Below are positions 7,149 through 14,147 of a DNA stretch of 17,374 nt, one piece after another; the first letter of the stretch is position 1, and every line of letters begins with the position of its first letter. The notes beneath the pieces are model-generated. The model did no database searches and was not told where the DNA came from. It saw nothing but the letters and a program-made list of their open reading frames with translations. The stretch is from Deltaproteobacteria bacterium. GTDB taxonomy: Bacteria > Desulfobacterota > Desulfobaccia > Desulfobaccales > 0-14-0-80-60-11. The stretch is from positions 1-17,374 of the forward strand of contig JAMCQY010000414.1 in the NCBI GenBank assembly GCA_023381945.1, read 5' to 3'. The position numbers and the translations under genes are program-made.

Positions 7149-7177
7149 ATTATAACGGCTTGCCGGGCAAAAAGCAA
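7149..7177 (-). promoter_or_regulatory. Sigma70-type promoter for guaA
   Basis: On the minus strand TTGCTT (7172-7177) and a perfect TATAAT (7149-7154) are separated by exactly 17 bases. Transcription would start near 7142, about 118 bases ahead of the guaA ATG. This is the best promoter match in the window. Confidence 0.7.
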
Positions 7178-7224
7178 AGATTCTCTATGTCTTAGGCCAG
7201 GTGAGATGAGCGGAAGATTGGAAT

Positions 7225-7245
7225 GAACTTTGAACCTTGAACTAT
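7225..7245. repeat. Three tandem heptamers directly after a stop codon
   Basis: GAACTTT, GAACCTT and GAACTAT follow one another and end on the base next to the stop codon (7246-7248) of the minus-strand 357-residue gene. Confidence 0.6.
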
Positions 7246-8319
7246 TCAAAGTCCCAATGGCGCCAGGTAACGTTCCTGAAGCTCCATCCGCAGCCAGGCG
7301 GAGTCGCTGCTCTCCGGCCGGGCCAGGAGGTCTTGCACCTCCCCGGCGATGCGGCGCAGGCGGGTGAGAATTTGCCGCCGGGCAGCGGTCAGCAACCCCC
7401 AATCGCCGCCAGCTTGCAAGCGGCGGTAAGCCGGCTCCAATTCCGGCATCAGCACGGCGTAGAGTGGCGGGCGCAAGGCCAGCATCACTCCCAGGGATGC
7501 CAGGCGGCGGCCCTCGATGAGGTAGGCCAGGCGGCCCCAGTCGTTGACTTCGGCCAGGGCGTCCTTCAAATTCCTAAGCCACAGTTCCACCCGCGTCTGG
7601 GGGTACAGGTCCAGCAGGCGGGCAAAAGCCGGACCCAGCCCGGGCTCCAGGGCTTCCCCCACTTCGTGATGAATGACGGCTTCTAATTCCGCGGCCATCA
7701 AGGCCTCAAATCTCTCCTGGTGCGCTCTCACGTCCCGCAGCAGGCCGGAAAGCTCCAAGCCGTAGAACTCCAGGGCGGCTTTCATGAAGCCGTTATTTTG
7801 CATGGCGGGGTCGGAGAGGCGGTCCCAGAGGTAAAAACCCCAGGCCTGCCGCCGGGCGTAAATCAGGGACCCCTGGCGCAGGGCCGGGGCCGCGTCCAGA
7901 TCCCTGGCCAATTCCGGGCCCAGGACCAGGATGGTCAAACCGTCCCGGCGCCGCAGTTCCTGCAATTCTCCCAGGAAACAGGTGGGGGCGTGTCCCCGGC
8001 TTAGACCGGCGCCGTAAGCCAAGCCCTCTGGGATCAAGCGCTCATTGATCTCCGCCACCGCCAGGGGGTCAAAGGCTTGTCCGCTTAAGACCAACTGTTG
8101 CCAGGCGGCCCCTTCCAGGGTTTCCCAGGTGCGCTCCCGTAACTCGATCCACTCAATCACCGCGGCAGGTTCCGGCTCCCGCCAGGGCGGCAGAAGGTGC
8201 TCCCACTTGTAGAGCTGGCGCAGCCGCAGCAGGGCGCCGCACAGGGAGAACTGGCCGGCTTGGCCGGCCGCGGCCACCTGGCAGTTTGCCGCCACCTGGT
8301 TGAGGAAGGCTTGCGGCAC
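7246..8319 (-). CDS. Conserved-looking hypothetical protein, 357 aa
   Basis: A cytoplasmic-looking protein I do not recognise. It is mainly helical, with many Leu, Ala and Arg and no signal peptide or long hydrophobic segment. Visible features: a Trp-rich region (WEHLLPPWREPEP, 39-51, and EWIELRERTWETLEG, 56-70), a central beta-like stretch LTILVLGPEL (128-137), HHEVGEAL (217-224), which is half of a metal-binding HExxH but not the full motif, and a C-terminal helical bundle. The reading frame is open upstream to 8493, into the TPR gene. I chose GTG 8319 because the upstream part is made of a hairpin repeat and TPR coding sequence, but there is no clear Shine-Dalgarno; TTG at about 8376 is possible. 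The start lies 52 bases after the TPR gene, so co-transcription is likely. Confidence 0.7.
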   Translation of the reverse strand: MPQAFLNQVAANCQVAAAGQAGQFSLCGALLRLRQLYKWEHLLPPWREPEPAAVIEWIELRERTWETLEGAAWQQLVLSGQAFDPLAVAEINERLIPEGLAYGAGLSRGHAPTCFLGELQELRRRDGLTILVLGPELARDLDAAPALRQGSLIYARRQAWGFYLWDRLSDPAMQNNGFMKAALEFYGLELSGLLRDVRAHQERFEALMAAELEAVIHHEVGEALEPGLGPAFARLLDLYPQTRVELWLRNLKDALAEVNDWGRLAYLIEGRRLASLGVMLALRPPLYAVLMPELEPAYRRLQAGGDWGLLTAARRQILTRLRRIAGEVQDLLARPESSDSAWLRMELQERYLAPLGL

Positions 8320-8327
8320 CGCCGTAG

Positions 8328-8348
8328 GGGCGACCCGCTGGGTCGCCC
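8328..8348. repeat. GGGCGACCC hairpin repeat between two genes
   Basis: GGGCGACCC (8328-8336) pairs perfectly with GGGTCGCCC (8340-8348) around a GCT loop and is preceded by GTAG. It closely matches the hairpin at 7072-7092. It sits in the short gap between the TPR gene and the 357-residue gene, so it is transcribed within that probable operon. Confidence 0.6.
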
Positions 8349-8371
8349 GCTTTGGTGGAATTAATCTCAAA

Positions 8372-9139
8372 TTATTTTCGTACCTGCTCCGCCAGCTTTT
8401 GGGCCAGCCCTTTGTCCAGTCCCTGGAGGGTCTTGAATTCCCGGTTGGCGGCCTGGGCTTCGCCGGTTCTGGCGTAGTAAACGCACAAGGCATAATGGAC
8501 CTGGGGATTTTTGGGTTCCAGCGCGGCTGCTTCCTGGAGTTCCTTGCGGGCCTCGTTCAGGCGATTCAAGTTAAAATGCGCCATTCCCAGGTTGAGGTGG
8601 GCCCGGCCCATGGTCGGCTGCAACTTGGCGGCCTGGGCAAACTCGGCCAGGGCCTCTTGGTCCCGGTGCAGATGGCCCAGGGCCTGACCCAGATTGTAGT
8701 GGGCCTCGGCGTCCTCGGGATGGCTGCGCACTCCTTCCCTAAAGGCGTCCCGAGCCTCCGCAAACCGGCCCATCTTCATATAGGCCGCGCCCAGGTTCCC
8801 TTGGGCCAGGCCTGATTGAGGTTGCAGGCGCACTACCTCCCGGAAGGCCTTAACCGCGTCGTCAAATTGGTTCCGATTGGCGTAAGCCAGACCCATTTGG
8901 GTATAGGCCTCGGCATATTTGGGCTCCAGACGAACGGCCTCCCGGTAGGCCTTGATGGCCTCGTCGCTTTTTCCGGCCGACTCCAGCCTCTGGGCCTTAT
9001 TGAAGAGATCGTTGGCCTTGGCCGATACCCCCACCGTTTCTTCATAGCGGTCCTGTTGGGCTTTGATCGGTCCGGCCAGGATGGTCAGCAGCAGCGAGAC
9101 GGCGATCGCGACCTTACCTGCCGCAAGGTTTCGCATCAT
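8372..9139 (-). CDS. Secreted/periplasmic tetratricopeptide repeat protein
   Basis: A 255-residue protein with a cleavable signal peptide (hydrophobic core VAIAVSLLLTILAG, likely cut after AGPIKA near residue 27). The rest is six TPR units of exactly 34 residues: about 41-74, 75-108, 109-142, 143-176, 177-210 and 211-244. Each has the pattern of small and aromatic residues, for example AEAYTQMGLAYANRNQFDDA and AEAHYNLGQALGHLHRDQEA. TPRs serve as protein-binding scaffolds; the partner is unknown. The start is the first of two adjacent ATGs, with GGAAG five bases upstream. It lies between the rhomboid gene (100 bases upstream) and the 357-residue hypothetical. An export-related or envelope-assembly role is inferred only from location and fold. 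Confidence 0.87.
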   Translation of the reverse strand: MMRNLAAGKVAIAVSLLLTILAGPIKAQQDRYEETVGVSAKANDLFNKAQRLESAGKSDEAIKAYREAVRLEPKYAEAYTQMGLAYANRNQFDDAVKAFREVVRLQPQSGLAQGNLGAAYMKMGRFAEARDAFREGVRSHPEDAEAHYNLGQALGHLHRDQEALAEFAQAAKLQPTMGRAHLNLGMAHFNLNRLNEARKELQEAAALEPKNPQVHYALCVYYARTGEAQAANREFKTLQGLDKGLAQKLAEQVRK

Positions 9140-9218
9140 GTTGGCTTCCGTGGAAATGGATTTTATCTAAGTATATTAAAAATCGGGGCGGAAGGGGAGG
9201 GGCGGGGGACCTCCGGAC

Positions 9219-9233
9219 GGGGCTATAAGCCCC
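9219..9233. terminator. Short GC hairpin after the rhomboid gene
   Basis: GGGGCT and AGCCCC form a 6-bp stem with a three-base loop, starting seven bases beyond the rhomboid stop codon on the minus strand. No U-run follows, so it may slow or end transcription weakly, or protect the 3' end. It may equally be one of the dispersed hairpins. Confidence 0.35.
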
Positions 9234-9239
9234 GAAGGC

Positions 9240-9917
9240 TTAATCCTGCCCGTGCCTTTTCGCCGGGCTACGAAGCGGGATGAGCCATACCCCAGGCGGG
9301 GCCAGGAAGCGGATCAGCACCAGGCCGATAAGGAAGCCGCCCACGTGTGCCCACCAGGCCATGCCGGTCTGGCCCGCCACCTTGAAGATGGAAGCAAAGA
9401 GCGCATAGACAAACTGCAGCAGAACCCAGACAATAATGAAAATATTGGCTAATCTGATCCCGGGGACCAGGCTTAAATGGGCCGCCATCACCCCGGCGAT
9501 GGCGCCGCTGGCCCCGAGGAGCGGCACGGTCGAATAAGGTAGGAACAGCAAATAGATCAGATTGGCTCCCACCCCTGCGGCCAGATAAAGCGACAGATAG
9601 CGGCCATGTCCCAGACTGGTTTCCACGTCTTTCCCGAAAATGTGCAAGAACAGGATATTGGGAGCCAGGTGCAGCACATTGCCGTGTAAAAACAGGGAGG
9701 TGAACAGGGACAAAATGCCATGGGTAATGGGGTTCTGGACCTGACTGAACTCCTGGAGGAAACGGGCCGGAATAAACCCCAAGACCTCTGCGGCCTTGGA
9801 CAGATTGGAGCCTAAGGTTAATTCCCAGGAGAAAACGATGAGATTAAGGGCAATGAGGCCATAATTTATATATGGTTCGCGCCCTGCCGGGGCGTTTAAG
9901 TCTTCCGGGGATGTCAT
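9240..9917 (-). CDS. Rhomboid family intramembrane serine protease
   Basis: A 225-residue polytopic membrane protein, expected to cleave transmembrane substrates within the bilayer. The catalytic dyad is visible: Ser137 in GASGAIAG (135-142) and His191 in AWWAHVGGFLIG (187-198). The upstream HGNVLHLAPNILFLHIFG (78-95) carries the conserved His83 and Asn87 that help form the oxyanion site. About six membrane segments fit the basic bacterial six-helix fold, and the cytoplasmic ends are short. ATG 9917 has only a weak ribosome-binding site (a GGG about ten bases upstream). It is downstream of the GT39 gene by 117 bases and upstream of the TPR gene. The substrate is unknown. Confidence 0.92.
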   Translation of the reverse strand: MTSPEDLNAPAGREPYINYGLIALNLIVFSWELTLGSNLSKAAEVLGFIPARFLQEFSQVQNPITHGILSLFTSLFLHGNVLHLAPNILFLHIFGKDVETSLGHGRYLSLYLAAGVGANLIYLLFLPYSTVPLLGASGAIAGVMAAHLSLVPGIRLANIFIIVWVLLQFVYALFASIFKVAGQTGMAWWAHVGGFLIGLVLIRFLAPPGVWLIPLRSPAKRHGQD

Positions 9918-10034
9918 GGAATAAAACCCAAGCTATCAAAAATTAGGAGAAGTTAAAGCTTTTTTAGATCTGAGCAGGGACGACAAAGTTCTCCGCCTCT
10001 ATCTGAGGTTTTGCCTTTAATCCAAACACCGGCT

Positions 10035-11711
10035 TCAGGGTCGATTGGCCAGCAGGCGTTTACTGGGCATAATCAGGATAGTTCGGGCTCCTTTGAGAAA
10101 GGGCTCCAGTGGGGTGGCGTCATCCACCAGCAAGAAGACCCGGTCAGGTCCCTGCCACAAAGCCTGTAGTTGTTCAGGGGTGATGAGGTAGTCCTGCTTG
10201 GGCGGCACCTTGTAGGGAAACTGGGGCAGGCCATGTCGTTTGACCATGAGGAGGTGACGGCCGGAGTAAAATTCCAAGCAGGCCCCGTATTCGAATTCCT
10301 CGATCTGTTCCATTACCACCCGGTCTCGGGGAGCAGCGATTTTCCCGAGCAATTCCGCCGGCGCCTTATCGCTCATGAGCGGCGAGAGGGCCAGATAGGT
10401 GCGGAAGGTGAAGAAGACCAGGACTAACGCCAGGACGGCGTAGCATCCCAAAGCCACCCGGTGCCGCCAGGCAATGCCGGCCACGAACCCCGCCAGGGCC
10501 AGGGACGGGATCATGAAGGTCACCGGCCTGGCGACGGGAGAGATGAGACAGAACATGCCGTAGAATTCCCGCCGGTTGCCGGCGCAGACTTGCTCCAAGT
10601 AAGGCAGGAGAAACAGGGTGGTCAGCCCTAATAGGGCGATGATCGCCAGGGCATAGGGGAGAGCGTGATCCGCCGGGTTCTTCAGATAGAGCCTGAGGCG
10701 CCAGCCGATGATCAGGGCCAGGGGCGGCAAGGCTGGCAAAGAGTAGTATTCGATCCGGCTGGAGGACAGAGAGAAAAATAGCAGGATAACCAAAGCCCAG
10801 ATGATGAGGAGGCGGCCGGTGCGGCGCTCGGCGGCGTCTGTCTCCCGCCAATATCGCCAGAGGGCCGAGGGGAGCAGGGGCGTATGAGGCATCAGCCAGA
10901 TGCCCAGGAAGAGCCAGAAACCGAGAAGTGGGAATGAGTTGATGTCCGGCGGCTGGCGTATCCCCAGGAAGCGCATAATTTGTTCGTTGACCACCTGGAA
11001 CTTGAGAAATCCTGGGTTGGCCAGTTCGGAGCCCACAAACCAGGGTGTCAGCACCAGGGCGAGCACGGCCAGGCCACCTGGTGACCGGAATAAGGAGAAC
11101 AATCTGGTCTGGCGTATATGCCAGGCGTAGAGCCCGCCGATGAGCAGCGGAAAGACCAGGCCGATAAAGCCTTTGCTCAGAAAGCCCAAAGCCATGGCCA
11201 GGAAGAAGGGGCCAGCCCACTTGAAGGCAGGCTCTTCCTGCCAGCGCAGAAGAAAGTAGAGGGACGCCACCAGGCTGAGGGTGATGAGATGGTCGGTGAG
11301 AATCTGCAGGTGCAGGACAAAAAAGCCGATGCTGGTAAACAGGACGAGGCCGCCCAACCAGGCCGCCCGCCGGCCCAGAAGGCGCCGGCCTATGAGGTAG
11401 GTAAACCAGACCTCGCCCAGGGTGGTGACCAGGAGGGGCAGACGGGCCACCCGGTCGGAGACCCCGAATATTTTATAGGCCAGCAGGTTGAGCCAGTAAA
11501 TCAGGTGGGGCTTATCCAGATAAGGGGCGCCGTTGAGAGTGGGGGTGAGCCAGGAGCCCGAGGCCAGCATCTCTTTGGGGATCAGGGCATACATGGCCTC
11601 GTCCCGGATCAGGGGAATCTGCCAAAAAAGCGGCAGATAGAGCGCCAGGCAGGCAAGCAGCAGGGTATAGCCGTTAACCCAGGGAGCCGAGCCGGAGCGG
11701 TTCAGGTCCAT
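10035..11711 (-). CDS. GT39/ArnT-like polytopic glycosyltransferase
   Basis: A 558-residue inner-membrane protein with about 11-12 hydrophobic segments and a soluble C-terminal part (about 440-558). The N-terminal loop has the acidic catalytic motif of the PMT/ArnT superfamily: IRDEAMYALIPKEMLASG (35-52, Asp37/Glu38), then LNGAPYLDKPHLIYWL (59-74), typical of ArnT-like proteins. Members transfer a sugar from an undecaprenyl- or dolichyl-phosphate carrier to a lipid or protein on the outer face of the membrane. The acceptor here is not shown by the sequence. It follows hpnH by 45 bases on the same strand, so a link to hopanoid or lipid A modification is an inference from context. ATG 11711 has only a distant AGGA upstream. 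Confidence 0.87.
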   Translation of the reverse strand: MDLNRSGSAPWVNGYTLLLACLALYLPLFWQIPLIRDEAMYALIPKEMLASGSWLTPTLNGAPYLDKPHLIYWLNLLAYKIFGVSDRVARLPLLVTTLGEVWFTYLIGRRLLGRRAAWLGGLVLFTSIGFFVLHLQILTDHLITLSLVASLYFLLRWQEEPAFKWAGPFFLAMALGFLSKGFIGLVFPLLIGGLYAWHIRQTRLFSLFRSPGGLAVLALVLTPWFVGSELANPGFLKFQVVNEQIMRFLGIRQPPDINSFPLLGFWLFLGIWLMPHTPLLPSALWRYWRETDAAERRTGRLLIIWALVILLFFSLSSSRIEYYSLPALPPLALIIGWRLRLYLKNPADHALPYALAIIALLGLTTLFLLPYLEQVCAGNRREFYGMFCLISPVARPVTFMIPSLALAGFVAGIAWRHRVALGCYAVLALVLVFFTFRTYLALSPLMSDKAPAELLGKIAAPRDRVVMEQIEEFEYGACLEFYSGRHLLMVKRHGLPQFPYKVPPKQDYLITPEQLQALWQGPDRVFLLVDDATPLEPFLKGARTILIMPSKRLLANRP

Positions 11712-11756
11712 GTCCAGATTAATTCCTGGCTAACCGCTGAAAGCCGATGGCTTGCA

Positions 11757-12752
11757 TCAAGTCAGATTCCAACGGAACATGGTCCACATATCCGCCAGGC
11801 TGCTTAACTCCCGGACTGCGGTGGGCTCGAAGCCGGAGTGCATCATGCACTGGGCGCAACGGGGATCTTTGCCCACCCCGTAGCTCTCCCAATCGGTTTG
11901 CTCCATCAGCTCCGCAAAGGTGCCATAATGAGTGTCCGCAATCTGGTAACACGGCGAACGCCAGCCTTGGGGATTGCGGGTGGGGTTGCCCCAAGGAGTG
12001 CAGTCATAGTCCCGTTCGCCCCGGAGAAAACTGAGATACAGCGGCGTGTCAAAAAACTTGAAGTTATGGCCGTTGCCGGTGAGGCGGTTGAATTTCTCCC
12101 TGATCTCTTCCCGGCTCAGGTAAAGGTCTCTGCTGACCGCTTCAAAGCTGTAAGCCGGGGAGACCAGCAGGCCGTGCACGCCGATATGCCCAAGATATGA
12201 AAAGAGAATCTCGATTTCCTGGGGGTCGGTTTCTTTATAAATCGTGGTGTTGGTGCAGACCCGGTGGCCTCGGGCGACGGCGGCCTTGATTGCTCTGACA
12301 GCCATGTTGAATAAGCCCGGACGGCCCAGGAGGCGGTCATGAGTGGCCGCCAAGCCATCCAGGTGAACGCTCAGGGTGATGCGGTCCGAGACGGGCAGCT
12401 TGGGAAGCGAGCGTTCCAGCAAAACGGCGTTGCTGCACAGATAGATGTGCTTCTGGCGGCGCACCAGCTCTTCGAGGAGCTCAAAGACCGGCGGATAAAT
12501 CAAGGGTTCGCCGCCGGTGACGGTGACCACCGGGGCGCCGCACTCCTCCACCGAATCAAGGCATTCTTCCAGGGTCAGGGACTGGCCCATGGTGTCCTGG
12601 TATTCCTGGATGCGGCCGCAACCCTGACAGGACAGGTTGCACTGGTGGGTAGGCTCCAGCATCAGGACCAGGGGGAATTTTTCCTCCCCGGACAGCCGTT
12701 TCTTCAGCAGATACCGTCCCAGATCGAGGCTGAGACTCAATGGAAAGCGCAA
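11757..12752 (-). CDS. hpnH: Adenosyl-hopene transferase HpnH (radical SAM)
   Basis: A 331-residue radical SAM enzyme. HpnH joins the 5'-deoxyadenosyl radical to hopene (diploptene), giving adenosylhopane, the first step toward bacteriohopanepolyols. The cluster motif is CNLSCQGC (38-45: Cys38, Cys42, Cys45) within the typical KFPLVLMLEPTHQCNL context; GGEP is at 80-83. C-terminal cysteines (251, 268, 299, 302, the last two in PRCAQCMMHSGFEPTA) match the HpnH tail. The start is TTG 12752, supported by AGAGG six bases upstream and by the conserved N-terminal segment that follows directly. It lies 104 bases after hpnA on the same strand and just ahead of the GT39 gene. Confidence 0.93.
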   Translation of the reverse strand: MRFPLSLSLDLGRYLLKKRLSGEEKFPLVLMLEPTHQCNLSCQGCGRIQEYQDTMGQSLTLEECLDSVEECGAPVVTVTGGEPLIYPPVFELLEELVRRQKHIYLCSNAVLLERSLPKLPVSDRITLSVHLDGLAATHDRLLGRPGLFNMAVRAIKAAVARGHRVCTNTTIYKETDPQEIEILFSYLGHIGVHGLLVSPAYSFEAVSRDLYLSREEIREKFNRLTGNGHNFKFFDTPLYLSFLRGERDYDCTPWGNPTRNPQGWRSPCYQIADTHYGTFAELMEQTDWESYGVGKDPRCAQCMMHSGFEPTAVRELSSLADMWTMFRWNLT

Positions 12753-12856
12753 ATTTAACCTCTTTAAAAGAACGTTTTCATTTTTCGGTTAAAACTTGAA
12801 CAGTCCCATTCAAAAAATAATCGGTCAGACCTGCAAATTTAAAACAGGGAAGTTCG

Positions 12857-13888
12857 TCATCCGACGTAGCCGTGCTCACGGAACCACGCCACCGCGTCTG
12901 CCAGGGCCTGGCGCACCGGAGTCAAGGTCAATCCTAAATATTTTACCGCTTTGCGGTTGTCAAAGTACATATATTTCCGCGCCATGCGGATGGCGGTGAC
13001 GGGCATGCGGGGCTGCTTACCCCGCAGGCGGCCGGTGACAAATTCCTCGGCATAGGCCAGGCCCAGCACCGGCCAATAAGGCAGTTTAATCCAGGGGGCC
13101 GGCCGGCTGCTGACCTCCGCCAGCATCTGCAAGATCTTGGACAGGCTCAGGTTTTCGTTTCCCAAAATATATTTTTCGCCCACCTGTCCCTTGGCCTCCG
13201 CCAGAAGGTGGCCTCGGGCCACGTCATTGACATGGATCACATTGAGGCCGGTTTCCAGGTAGGCGGGCATGCGCCCCTTTAAAAAATCGACGATCATCTG
13301 GCCGGTGGGGGTGGGTCGCCAGTCCCAGGGACCCATCGGGGTGCTGGGGTTGACCACCACCAGGGGCAGGCCCGCGGCGGCGAACTCCAGGGCAACCTCT
13401 TCAGCGATGAACTTGGAGCGCTTATAGTGGCCGACCATATCCTTCAGGCTCACCGGGGTGTCTTCGCTCCCCGGCGTGCCGTCCCCGGGGTTGCCCAAGG
13501 CGCCCACCGTGCTGGTATAAACTACCCGTTCCATGCCCTGGGCCTGGGCCGCGGCCAGAAGATTGCGGGTGCCCTCGACGTTAATGGCGTACATTTCCTC
13601 CGGATAGGGGACCCAGAGGCGGTAATCGGCGGCCACATGAAAAAGACGGGAGCAGCCCTTCAGGGCCAGCTCCAGCGAGACCCGGTCCCGCAAGTCCCCC
13701 AGGGCCACCTCCGCCGGCAGGCCTGCCAGGGCGGGAGGTTTGGGGTTGCGGGCCAGGACCCGGACGGGCCTTCCCTGGGCCAGCAATTCCGCCACCACCG
13801 CCCGGCCCACAAAACCGGTGCCGCCGGTGACCAGGGTTTTGGAGGTGGCGCTTTTCAATTTTCGATTTTCGGAAAGTAATTCAACCAT
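12857..13888 (-). CDS. hpnA: Hopanoid-associated NAD(P)-dependent sugar epimerase HpnA
   Basis: A 343-residue extended short-chain dehydrogenase/reductase. The Rossmann motif is TGGTGFVG (21-28), a DLRDRVSL acidic stretch follows at 65-72, and the catalytic set is Ser126/Thr127 with Tyr155-xxx-Lys159 (GHYKRSKF). VNPSTPMGPWDWRPTPTG (184-201) and the sequence overall match the HpnA family found in hopanoid clusters; its substrate has not been settled. The first 17 residues (MVELLSENRKLKSATSK) are longer than the usual N-terminus, and residues about 7-13 are encoded by a tandem heptamer run, so the true start could be inside, for example TTG at Leu11. The promoter at 13938-13966 gives a leader of about 43 bases. 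hpnH follows on the same strand. Confidence 0.92.
   Translation of the reverse strand: MVELLSENRKLKSATSKTLVTGGTGFVGRAVVAELLAQGRPVRVLARNPKPPALAGLPAEVALGDLRDRVSLELALKGCSRLFHVAADYRLWVPYPEEMYAINVEGTRNLLAAAQAQGMERVVYTSTVGALGNPGDGTPGSEDTPVSLKDMVGHYKRSKFIAEEVALEFAAAGLPLVVVNPSTPMGPWDWRPTPTGQMIVDFLKGRMPAYLETGLNVIHVNDVARGHLLAEAKGQVGEKYILGNENLSLSKILQMLAEVSSRPAPWIKLPYWPVLGLAYAEEFVTGRLRGKQPRMPVTAIRMARKYMYFDNRKAVKYLGLTLTPVRQALADAVAWFREHGYVG
13850..13870. repeat. Three tandem heptamers within the first codons of hpnA
   Basis: GCTTTTC, AATTTTC and GATTTTC run in tandem on the plus strand, 15-36 bases downstream of the hpnA start codon on the coding strand. They are translated as a short ENRKLKS-type stretch that is not part of the Rossmann fold. 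Confidence 0.5.
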
Positions 13889-13937
13889 TTTCTTGTTTAG
13901 CTAGGATTAAATCACCATCCAAAAGCAACTTTCCATA

Positions 13938-13966
13938 ATAATATTACAAAAAGGAAATTTTGCCAA
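13938..13966 (-). promoter_or_regulatory. Sigma70-type promoter for hpnA-hpnH
   Basis: On the minus strand TTGGCA (13961-13966) and TATTAT (13938-13943) are spaced by exactly 17 bases in an AT-rich context. The predicted start near 13931 leaves about 43 bases to the hpnA ATG. This suggests that hpnA-hpnH and downstream genes have a promoter separate from that of shc. Confidence 0.6.
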
Positions 13967-13993
13967 AAACTCACCGCAGAAGCCGTGGCCAGC

Positions 13994-14024
13994 GATTAGT
14001 CTTCAGGGCACCTGACCGCTAATC
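13994..14024. repeat. Nested inverted repeat between shc and hpnA
   Basis: GATTAG (13994-13999) pairs with CTAATC (14019-14024), and inside it CAGG (14004-14007) pairs with CCTG (14011-14014), giving a bulged hairpin. It lies upstream of the hpnA promoter and could be an operator or only a remnant repeat. Confidence 0.3.
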
Positions 14025-14079
14025 CAGATTCCTTTACGAAAACAAAATCTGCTGGTACGGCCCGCATATAAAAGAATCA

Positions 14080-14098
14080 GGGCGGTCGAAAACCGTCC
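14080..14098 (-). terminator. Possible terminator or hairpin repeat downstream of shc
   Basis: On the minus strand GGACGGT and ACCGCCC pair with one mismatch around a short loop, and TGATTCTTTTATAT follows. It starts about 50 bases after the shc stop codon. The stem and imperfect U-rich tail make it a weak intrinsic terminator candidate; it may also belong to the dispersed hairpins. Confidence 0.35.
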
Positions 14099-14147
14099 TT
14101 ACGGTCTTAATCTTTTACCAGACCTGTGCGGCAGACAAAGCGCAAGA

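Noticed and set aside
7118..7402. 94-codon minus-strand frame between guaA and the 357-residue gene
   Set aside because: It overlaps the end of the 357-residue gene in another frame, runs through the guaA promoter region and is Pro/Arg-rich without a ribosome-binding site.
11118..11807. 229-codon plus-strand frame opposite the GT39 gene
   Set aside because: It is a Gln/Gly/Ala/Glu-rich antisense shadow without start signals; the minus-strand gene has clear ArnT-type motifs.
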